From CAZMGD01 sp964565705 (GTDB taxonomy: Bacteria > Actinomycetota > Acidimicrobiia > Acidimicrobiales > Ilumatobacteraceae): 14,865 nucleotides of DNA. Both the position numbers and the translations under genes were made by a program. The stretch lies in assembly GCA_964565705.1 (NCBI GenBank), contig CAZMGD010000102.1, positions 1 to 14,865 on the forward strand, in the 5' to 3' direction. Below, piece by piece: positions 10,201 to 14,865 of this stretch; positions within the stretch are counted from its first letter, which is position 1, and each line of letters starts with the position of its first letter. Below the pieces are notes generated by a model, which worked only from the letters and a program-made list of their open reading frames with translations, did not search any database and was not told where the DNA came from.

Positions 10201-11982
10201 GGTGTCGGGCCCGACCGTGACCTCGGTCAGGGTCAACGCCTGACCGGCCTCGTTCGCCGGGCCCGGCTGGTCGTTGACGAGCAGGGACTCCACCGGGACG
10301 GTCACCGTCGGGCTCGACCCGTTGACGGTGTCGGGCTCCGGCTGCGGCGGGTCGTTCACCTCGGCCACGGTGATGGACACGATCGCGGGCGCCGAGGTCG
10401 CCTGACCGTCCGACACCGTGAACGTCAGCTCGTCGGGCCCGAAGTAGTCGGTGTCGGGTGTGTACGTGAGGCCGGGGGTGTCGCCTGCGACGGTGCCGTG
10501 CGACGGGCCGGAGACGACCGTGTACGTCAGCGCGTCGCCGTCCGGATCGGACCCACTGAGGCTCAGCGCAGAGGTCAGGTCCTCCACCGCGTCAGCCGAG
10601 CCGGGATCGGCGATCGGCGGCTGGTTGGTCGGCGGCGCGACGGTGACCGTCACGGTGCCGGTGGCGCACAGCGGCGCCGGGTATCCGGCCGTGGTGCCGT
10701 CGTCGCAGACGGTGTACGTGAACGTCGCCGTCCCCGAGTAGCCGGGAGCCGCGGTGTACGTCACCACGCCGTCGACGAGCGTGACCGTGCCGTGGGTGTC
10801 CGACCCGGCGGTCACGGCGGTGACCGTCAGCGCCTGTCCGGACTCGTTCGCCGGTCCGGCGACGTCGTTGGCGAGAAGGTCGTCGATCGGGATGGCCAGC
10901 GGTTCGCCGGCCGCGGCTGCGCTGTCAGGACCCGCCACCGGCGGATCGTTGACCTCGCTGACCGTGATCGTCACGGGCGCGGGCGCAGAGTCGGAGCGGC
11001 CGTCGGACGCGATGAACGTGAACCGGTCGGCACCGTTGTAGTCCGGCGACGGCGTGTAGGTGACCGAGGCGGTGCACGTGACGCCGGATCCACCGGGCTT
11101 CGGGCCGCCCTTGGAGCCGCCCTTCCCGGAGCCGCCCCAGCCGTGGCCCCACCCCCAGCCCCAACCGGAGTGACCCGAGTGGCCGGAGTGTCCGGAGCTG
11201 CTCCCGCTGCGCCGGCAGTCAGGCGAACCGATGAACGTGGCGGTGCCGTGCTCGGGCGCGGTCAGCCCGAAGCTGAGGTCCGACGACGATCGAGCGCTGC
11301 GCGCGGTGAGCGTGATCGTGGTCGGCTGATCCTCCGTCGCCTGCGCGCTGGTGGGCTCGGCCACGGGAGCGTCGTCGGGCGTCGTGCAGGTCGACATGCC
11401 GAGGTACTCGGCCGAGACGCGGTTGTCCGGCGTGAGCCGGTACGAGGTGATCTCGACGTCGGCGAAGCCGGTCACGTGGTAGGCGACGTTGCTGCCCGTG
11501 CCTCGGGTGACGTCCCACACCGGCAGGACGATGCGGTCGCCCTTCAGCTGGTCGAGGGCCCGGCGAACGTCCGAGCTCGACACCTTGCCCGGCCGCCCGT
11601 GCACCCAGTCGCCGGCCGACAGCACGCGATCGGCGGGGTCATCGGGGTTGCGGTAGTTCTCGTCGTTCCCCGGCGGCGTGAGGCTCTTCGCCAGCACGGG
11701 GGCAGCCGGCTCACCGGTCCACGTCAGCCAGCCCTCGTGGCCCGATGGCGTGCCGACGGTCAGGTCGTCGATCACCCGGCCGGGGCGTGCGTATGCGAGC
11801 ACGGACGACTTGACCGCGATCGGGTACACGGCACACGACGAGCCGTGCCCTCCGTGGCCTGATCCGCCGCCGTGCCCACCGCCCGAACCGCCGGCCGACG
11901 CCGTCGCCGGTACGGCAACGGTGATCCCGATCGCCAGCGCGGTGGTCAACGCGGCCGTCGACCGCCAGTTCGCTCGCCCCAT
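1041..11982 (-). CDS. Giant secreted cadherin-like/vWD/PPC/RHS-repeat protein, interrupted by an assembly gap
   Basis: One gene reads from ATG 11982 to TGA 1041-1043. Two ATGs lie 6 nt apart (11988 and 11982). AGGAGG at 11989-11994 touches the first and sits 6 nt before the second, so 11982 is preferred. With the 100 Ns removed the length is 10842 nt, exactly 3614 codons in one frame (3613 aa). With the Ns kept, the frame breaks only because 100 is not a multiple of 3. Domain order: signal peptide 1-30; N-terminal module 31-205; cadherin-like array about 205-1150; vWD about 1165-1335; three PPC-like repeats about 1440-1757; second cadherin-like array about 1799-2462; Ig-like module to about 2560; RHS shell 2562-3541; tail 3542-3613. 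No C-terminal membrane anchor or LPXTG motif is visible, so the protein is probably released or wall-associated non-covalently. Its true length may be larger if repeat copies are missing in the gap. Its role is inferred to be adhesion, or display and delivery of the RHS tip. Confidence 0.9.
1260..4198 (-). repeat. RHS/YD-repeat shell with the RHS core motif
   Basis: Residues 2562-3541 begin GDYKPGRYTTTYRDVALN with LLRTYDS, the usual N-terminal cap of RHS proteins. More than twenty YD repeats follow (patterns such as TYTYDGxGNVLT and TDPxGRxTT). The conserved end runs from GQLRHEKSGLLLFPLRAYDP through LGRFLSEDP to NNPVNAVDPTG (residue 3541). Such repeats form a hollow beta shell that encloses the C-terminal part. 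Both aspartates associated with RHS/TccC self-cleavage (in SEDP and NAVDPTG) are present. Confidence 0.9.
4203..4496 (-). other. Ig-like (Big-type) module before the RHS shell
   Basis: Residues about 2463-2560 contain SPADGSTVLGPTSFTATL and an NGTYAIVVRAVTSNG block, as in bacterial Ig-like domains that often precede RHS repeats. The family assignment is by pattern only. Confidence 0.5.
4497..6488 (-). repeat. Second array of cadherin-like repeats
   Basis: Residues about 1799-2462 continue the A/B alternation with two regular A units (Cys1866/Cys1879 and Cys2063/Cys2076), two B units, and a degenerate third A unit with a shortened cysteine pair (Cys2251/Cys2257). Two VCBS/Big-like units follow, carrying GILDNDVDPDSGE with GSFTYVPN, and GVLTNDTSPNP with GSFVYTPLPGYTG. 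A linker rich in Ala, Glu and Ser separates the array from the PPC-like repeats. Confidence 0.8.
6875..6974. other. Assembly gap of 100 N
   Basis: The run is exactly 100 N, the usual placeholder for a gap of unknown size. The 14 bp before it (6861-6874) and the 55 bp after it (6975-7029) match the intact repeat junction at 7282-7350 without any missing base. The real gap is therefore probably zero or a whole number of repeat units. Confidence 0.95.
6975..7029. repeat. 55-bp direct repeat, copy at the gap
   Basis: It is identical to 7296-7350, offset by 321 bp (107 codons, one PPC-like unit). On the minus strand it encodes DNTGTTAIGTPTTITTTT. With the 14 bp left of the gap it extends to a 69-bp match once the Ns are removed. 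Confidence 0.9.
7296..7350. repeat. 55-bp direct repeat, intact copy
   Basis: This is the second copy of the 55-bp repeat. Here it is contiguous with GGCGTTCTCGCCGA (7282-7295), giving the template for how the gap edges join. Confidence 0.9.
7978..8490 (-). other. von Willebrand factor type D domain
   Basis: Residues about 1165-1335 begin CGDPCAVIYGDPHLLTFD, continue with YDAQAVGEVIAAKS and DDFEVQARF, and end with GLLGNANGDHLDDL. These are the hallmark blocks of a vWD domain (GDPHxxTFDG, the GEF block, and GLLGNxNGDxxDD). In secreted proteins such domains mediate multimerisation or adhesion. Two cysteines (CGDPC) open the domain, but most of the vertebrate cysteines are missing. Confidence 0.85.
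8533..11370 (-). repeat. First array of alternating cadherin-like repeats in the giant protein
   Basis: Two repeat types of about 100 residues alternate. Type A carries LLANDxxGPxNE, DTHGTVTL and YTVCDDGTT with PDPLC. Type B carries PPVA, VED, GSDPDGD, HGTL, YFGPDSFTFTVSDG and ends in VNDPP. Four A units and five B units lie here; the first B unit has an insertion. The DNA decamer CGTGGGTGTC marking DTH in each A unit starts at 9006, 9603, 10197 and 10791, giving periods of 597, 594 and 594 bp. The DPDGD and NDPP motifs are typical of calcium-binding bacterial cadherin/VCBS-like surface domains, so a rigid extended stalk is likely. Confidence 0.85.
11074..11217 (-). other. Gly/His/Trp-rich insertion bracketed by two cysteines
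   Basis: Residues 256-303 interrupt the first type B cadherin-like unit between its ATF strand and the ASVTYTPSPDYNG strand. The insert contains three GHS steps, a WGWGWGHGW run, and Gly/Lys/Pro-rich sequence. It starts with Cys256 and ends with Cys303, which could form a disulfide closing a flexible loop. His-rich sequence may bind metal, but this is speculation. Confidence 0.6.
11368..11892 (-). other. N-terminal module of the giant protein, with a TadG-like segment
   Basis: Residues 31-205 begin with a Gly/His-rich stretch (residues 31-47) and include Cys50 and Cys199. The segment VLPVWDVTRGTGSNVAYHV (about 152-170), followed by TGFADVEITSYRL, resembles the C-terminal beta module of actinobacterial TadG-type pilus-assembly proteins. 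Those carry a similar pattern of GxGSNxxYxIxGFAxxxxTxY. This is a recollection of the family pattern, not a search result. The remainder is unrecognised. Confidence 0.4.
11893..11982 (-). other. Signal peptide of the giant protein
   Basis: The N-terminus is MGRANWRST followed by a hydrophobic core (residues about 10-25) and the cleavage-type motif ATASA before GG at residues 31-32. This is a classic Sec signal with Ala at -3 and -1. It has no lipobox cysteine, so type I cleavage and export are expected. Confidence 0.85.
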
Positions 11983-11988
11983 GCCCAT

Positions 11989-11994
11989 CCTCCT
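11989..11994 (-). promoter_or_regulatory. Ribosome binding site of the giant gene
   Basis: On the minus strand this reads AGGAGG, 6 nt before ATG 11982. It touches the alternative ATG at 11988, which makes that start unlikely. Confidence 0.75.
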
Positions 11995-12024
11995 GCATGC
12001 GCGCCCAATGCATGTCCCACGGGG

Positions 12025-12030
12025 AAGGTA
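12025..12030 (-). promoter_or_regulatory. Possible -10 element of the giant gene
   Basis: TACCTT on the minus strand fits TANNNT and lies 42 bp upstream of the start codon. It would give a short leader that contains the AGGAGG. No convincing -35 is visible. Confidence 0.3.
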
Positions 12031-12076
12031 GCGCACGACGGACCACGCCTCGTTCGGTCCGGTGACACGGGCGCCA

Positions 12077-12082
12077 TAAAGT
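12077..12082 (+). promoter_or_regulatory. -10 element for a leaderless hydrolase transcript
   Basis: TAAAGT fits the actinobacterial TANNNT -10, and 7 nt separate it from the A of ATG 12090. That is the spacing expected if transcription starts at the start codon. No Shine-Dalgarno precedes the gene, which agrees with leaderless translation. A weak -35-like TTCGGT lies at 12053-12058. Confidence 0.55.
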
Positions 12083-12089
12083 CCCCCGC

Positions 12090-13598
12090 ATGTGGTGGGG
12101 GCAACGCAACGAACGTCGTCGACCGGTCGCCGCGGTCGTGCTGGCGCTGATGCTGGCGGTCGGCGCGTGTTCGAGCGACTCCGACGACACCGGGGATGCA
12201 ACGACGTCGCCGACGGTCCCACCGACCCCCGCGTCGCCCGCCACCTCAGCGGAGCCGGCGACGCCGACGACCACGACGGTGGCGAGCACCTCCACGGCGG
12301 CGAGCACGACGACGACGTCGATGGCGCCGTCGACGACGCTGCCCGTCGGCGACCCCGACGGTGTCGATCCGCTGCCGCCGCTGCCCGACGACGTCGCCCT
12401 GCCGATCGTGTTCGTGCACGGGTTCGCGGGGTCGGCCCAGCAGTACGAGTCACAGAAGATGCGCTTCGTCGCCAACGGTTACCCGGCAGACCGGATCGTC
12501 GCCTACGAGCACGACGGTGCCGGGATGGACATCGCCGGCTATGCCGCCGGTGTCGCGGCCACGATCGACGAGGTGCTGCAGCGCTTCGGCGCCGACCAGG
12601 TGTACCTCGTCGGCCACTCTCGGGGCACGTTCGTGTCGTCCACGTTGCTGGCCGATCCGACCCAGGCAGCCAAGGTCGCCAAGTACGTCGCCATCGACGG
12701 CGCGCCGTGTCCGGCGGGTGTTGCGGTGCCGTGCATCACCCCGAACCAGGCGATGTTCCCCGGGCAGGCTCACGTGGAGACCGCCACCTCGCCCGAATCG
12801 TTCGCCGTGCAGTACGAGTTCCTGGTGGGGCAGCCGCCCTCGGTGGTCGACATCGAGCCGCAGCGCGATCCCGTCGAGCTGTCGGGCCGGGCGGTGAACT
12901 TTCCGGCGAACACCGGGCGCGAGGGCGTGACGCTCGAGGTCTGGAAGGTCGACCCGGCGACCGGTCACCGAACCGACGACGAGCCGATCGCGACCACGGT
13001 GCTCGGCGCCGATGGCGCGTGGGGACCGATCACCGTCGAGTCGGGTGCGCACTACGAGTACACCCTCATGACACCGGGCGCCGACTCGGTGCACCACGTC
13101 TACCTCCAGCCGTACGTCCGCAGCAGCGACTTCGTGCGGCTCCTCTCGTCGCCCCCCGACGGGCCGACGCGCATGAACACGAACACGGGCGACGACCACG
13201 CGGCGCTCGTCGTGATGCGGATGCGCGAGTGGTACGCGGCCGACGACGCCGACCTCGACGGCGACCAGCGCGACACGCTGTCGATCTCCACCGACGGCGG
13301 TGAACCGGTCGACGCACTGCAACCGTTCGTCGGCAACGGCACCATCGGCATCCACGTCCACGACGACGCGGCGACGCCAGGTGAGACCACGCTCGTCCCA
13401 CTGCCGTACTTCTCCGACCAACCGTTCCAGAGCGGCGTGGACGTGTTCATGCCGGCGTCGGCCGACGGCTCGGGCACGATCACGATCACGAACCTGCCCC
13501 GCGGCGACGCTGACGACCCGCAGATGCTGAACGTGCCGAACTGGCCGTCGAGCACGCACTCGATCAGCGTGCTGTTCGCCGACCACCCCGTCGACTGA
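12090..13598 (+). CDS. Lipoprotein alpha/beta hydrolase, two-domain (AFL-like) lipase/esterase
   Basis: The 502-residue protein has an Arg-rich N-terminus, a hydrophobic core and the lipobox VGAC with Cys27, so it should be a lipid-anchored exported enzyme. Residues 28-95 form a Thr/Ser/Pro/Ala-rich linker. The hydrolase domain has the oxyanion-type HGF at 110-112 and the nucleophile elbow GHSRG with Ser177. His228 in GQAHVETATSPESF is the likely catalytic His, and Asp203 is a candidate acid. The C-terminal half (about 260-502) is beta-rich and includes GRAVNFP, LEVWKVDPATGHR and a HVHDDAATPGETTLVPLPY block. This matches the two-domain layout of the Archaeoglobus fulgidus lipase AFL, whose C-terminal domain binds lipid. 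The substrate is probably an acyl ester, but this is not shown. The ATG at 12090 is supported by the leaderless promoter. The gene is divergent from the giant surface gene. Confidence 0.85.
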   Translation: MWWGQRNERRRPVAAVVLALMLAVGACSSDSDDTGDATTSPTVPPTPASPATSAEPATPTTTTVASTSTAASTTTTSMAPSTTLPVGDPDGVDPLPPLPDDVALPIVFVHGFAGSAQQYESQKMRFVANGYPADRIVAYEHDGAGMDIAGYAAGVAATIDEVLQRFGADQVYLVGHSRGTFVSSTLLADPTQAAKVAKYVAIDGAPCPAGVAVPCITPNQAMFPGQAHVETATSPESFAVQYEFLVGQPPSVVDIEPQRDPVELSGRAVNFPANTGREGVTLEVWKVDPATGHRTDDEPIATTVLGADGAWGPITVESGAHYEYTLMTPGADSVHHVYLQPYVRSSDFVRLLSSPPDGPTRMNTNTGDDHAALVVMRMREWYAADDADLDGDQRDTLSISTDGGEPVDALQPFVGNGTIGIHVHDDAATPGETTLVPLPYFSDQPFQSGVDVFMPASADGSGTITITNLPRGDADDPQMLNVPNWPSSTHSISVLFADHPVD

Positions 13599-13616
13599 CC
13601 GCCGAACATTTCGCTT

Positions 13617-13650
13617 GACTCCCGCTCAAATCGAGTGTTGAGTGTGAGTC
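13617..13650. promoter_or_regulatory. Composite dyad, likely TetR operator overlapping its promoter
   Basis: The left half is GACTC-CCG-CTCAA (13617-13629) and the right half is TTGAG-TGT-GAGTC (13638-13650). The two 5-bp blocks in each half are perfect inverted repeats around an 8-nt centre. A -35-like TTGACT (13615-13620) overlaps the left arm, and the downstream ATG is at 13653. The position fits autorepression by the TetR protein encoded next to it. Confidence 0.65.
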
Positions 13651-13652
13651 CA

Positions 13653-14243
13653 ATGAAATCGACGCGGGCATACACCATGACGGCGAGGGCGGGAAGCGCG
13701 GCGGCGACCAGGCAGCGGATCATCGACACCGCGAAGGCGCTGTTCCTCGAGCATCCGTTCGAGGACGTGACCCTCGCCGCGATCGCATCGGCGGCCGAGG
13801 TGTCGCACCAGACGGTGCTGAACCACTTCGCCTCCAAGGAAGGCGTCGCCCTCGCCGTCGCCGACGCGTTGGCAGCGGAGACCCACCGGGCTCGCCGCGC
13901 CCGCCCCGGTGATGTCGACGGCGCCGTGCGCGCCCTCGTCGGCCATTACGAACGGATCGGCGACGCCAACTTCCGCTGGGCGGCATCCGCGGATCGAGTC
14001 GTTGGGCTCGCCTCGCTCATGGACGACGCCCGCGCTGGTCATCAGGCCTGGCTGCAGGAGATGTTCGGCGACCACCTCCCCGCCGGTGCCGTCGCCCGTC
14101 GCCGCACCGTCAACGCCCTCCACGCGGCGACCGACGTCTACACGTGGAAGCTGCTGCGCCGCGACCTCGGTCTGTCGCGGCGAGAAACCGAACGAACCGT
14201 TGCCGAGACCGTCGGCAACATCCTCGAAGGAGTCACCCGATGA
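13653..14243 (+). CDS. TetR/AcrR family transcriptional regulator
   Basis: The 196-residue protein has the usual TetR size. The DNA-binding domain includes RQRIIDTAKALFLEHPFEDV (about 20-39) and then the helix-turn-helix TLAAIASAAEVSHQTVLNHF with ASKEGV (40-65). The C-terminal part is a helical ligand-binding region, as in the family. I chose ATG 13653; an in-frame GTG at 13635 lies inside the operator dyad, and another ATG at 13677 would still keep the helix-turn-helix. None has a strong Shine-Dalgarno, so a short or leaderless transcript is likely. The gene overlaps the downstream glycosyltransferase by ATGA, so both are probably co-transcribed and controlled by this repressor. The ligand is unknown. 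Confidence 0.9.
   Translation: MKSTRAYTMTARAGSAAATRQRIIDTAKALFLEHPFEDVTLAAIASAAEVSHQTVLNHFASKEGVALAVADALAAETHRARRARPGDVDGAVRALVGHYERIGDANFRWAASADRVVGLASLMDDARAGHQAWLQEMFGDHLPAGAVARRRTVNALHAATDVYTWKLLRRDLGLSRRETERTVAETVGNILEGVTR
14225..14231 (+). promoter_or_regulatory. Ribosome binding site of the glycosyltransferase inside tetR
   Basis: GAAGGAG lies 8 nt before ATG 14240, within the last codons of the TetR gene. This is a strong site that supports translational coupling. Confidence 0.7.
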
Positions 14244-14865
14244 ACGATCCAGTCACCCGTCCCCGGCGTTACCTGTTCGCCCTGATCGACGCCGGCGGCA
14301 CCGTGCCCGCAGAGGTCGGCGCCGCACGACGTCTCGTCGATCGCGGGCACGACGTGGTCGTGCTCGGCGACGACTCGATGCGCGCCGACGTCGAAGCCAG
14401 CGGCGCGACCTTCCGCCCGTGGGTGGAGGCACCGAACCGCCGGGGTCGCGAGCCGGAGCACGACCGCACCCGCGACTGGGAGTGCAGCAACCCGTTCCAG
14501 CTGTTCGATCGCCTGCTCGAGCAGCAGCTCGTCGGTCCGGCCGGCGCGTACGCGGCGGACGTCTCGTCGGCGATCGCCGAGCTCCGACCGGATCTCGTCG
14601 TCTGCTCGATGTTCGTGGTCGGGGGCATGGTCGCGGCCGAGGCGTCGGGCGTGCCGTTCGACGTGATCTTCCCGAACACCTACCTCGTGCTGACCCCCGG
14701 CCTGCCGCCACAGGGCATCGGTCTGAAGCCGGCGAGCGGCGGTGTCGGTCGCCTCCGCGACCGCGCCGTGGGTCGCCTGATCGCTCGGCTCTGGAACCGG
14801 GGTGTGCCGGGCGTCAACGCCGTGCGCGCATCGTTCGGGCTCGCCCCGATCGATCGCTTCTTCGA
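14240..14865 (+). CDS. GT-B type glycosyltransferase (GT1/MGT-like), N-terminal part only
   Basis: The frame is open from ATG 14240 to the window edge (208 codons), so the C-terminal donor-binding half is not visible. The N-terminal acceptor domain shows the typical first strand and helix, RRYLFALIDAGGTVPAEVGA, then AARRLVDRGHDVVVLGDD and a GATFRPW turn. Further on are LRPDLVVCSMFVVGG and AAEASGVPFDVIFPN, a standard GT-B arrangement. Relatives transfer a sugar from a nucleotide-sugar donor to hydrophobic or macrolide-like acceptors in the cytoplasm. The ATGA overlap with tetR and the strong ribosome site suggest that the repressor controls its own operon. The substrate cannot be read from this part. 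Confidence 0.85.
   Translation, partial: MNDPVTRPRRYLFALIDAGGTVPAEVGAARRLVDRGHDVVVLGDDSMRADVEASGATFRPWVEAPNRRGREPEHDRTRDWECSNPFQLFDRLLEQQLVGPAGAYAADVSSAIAELRPDLVVCSMFVVGGMVAAEASGVPFDVIFPNTYLVLTPGLPPQGIGLKPASGGVGRLRDRAVGRLIARLWNRGVPGVNAVRASFGLAPIDRFF

Noticed and set aside
4497..11370. Regularly spaced repeats as a possible CRISPR array
   Set aside because: The repeats are about 600 bp apart, diverged, and in frame within one coding sequence. They have no spacer structure.
6685..11862. 1725-residue plus-strand frame opposite the giant gene, passing through the N run
   Set aside because: It is the mirror image of cadherin-like repeats, and low-complexity Arg/Gly/Val sequence runs right through the Ns. 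Period and motifs belong to the minus strand.
11983..12453. Upstream extension of the giant gene's frame to 12453
   Set aside because: It overlaps the hydrolase 5' end. The signal peptide and AGGAGG place the true start at 11982.
12450..13586. Minus-strand frame opposite the hydrolase
   Set aside because: Arg/Val/His-rich shadow. The plus strand has a lipobox, GHSRG and a complete hydrolase.

Overview
The window is a GC-rich stretch of a high-GC Gram-positive-type (actinobacterial) genome. Supporting signs are almost uniformly G/C third codon positions, a leaderless TANNNT promoter, an Ala-rich lipoprotein signal with a Thr/Ser/Pro linker, and a TetR/glycosyltransferase pair. An Acidimicrobiia (Ilumatobacter-like) source fits the style of the giant secreted protein, but that is only an inference. 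A run of exactly 100 N (6875-6974) shows this is a scaffold, probably from a draft or metagenome assembly.

Layout. Positions 1-316 (minus) hold the 5' part of an unrecognised gene. It is divergent from a class I SAM methyltransferase (420-1034, plus), and a perfect 13-bp inverted repeat lies between them. Positions 1041-11982 (minus) are filled by one enormous gene, interrupted only by the N run. Removing the Ns restores one reading frame of 3613 codons. The product is a secreted multi-domain giant. In order it has a signal peptide, an N-terminal module, an array of alternating cadherin-like repeats, a von Willebrand factor D domain, three PPC-like beta repeats (the gap lies in the third), a second cadherin-like array, an Ig-like module, a full RHS/YD shell with the RHS core motif, and a 72-residue variable-type tail. 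No immunity-type gene follows it.

Divergent from the giant gene, with 107 bp between the starts, is a lipoprotein alpha/beta hydrolase (12090-13598) resembling two-domain lipases of the Archaeoglobus AFL type. It appears to be transcribed leaderless. Next comes a TetR regulator (13653-14243) behind a composite dyad that looks like its own operator. It overlaps by ATGA a GT-B type glycosyltransferase (14240 to the window edge), forming an operon.

How the parts may relate: the giant RHS protein and the lipoprotein lipase are both exported and share a divergent control region, which suggests a cell-surface or extracellular module. The TetR-glycosyltransferase operon looks like an independent, self-regulated unit. 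No tRNA, rRNA, CRISPR, insertion sequence or prophage was found.
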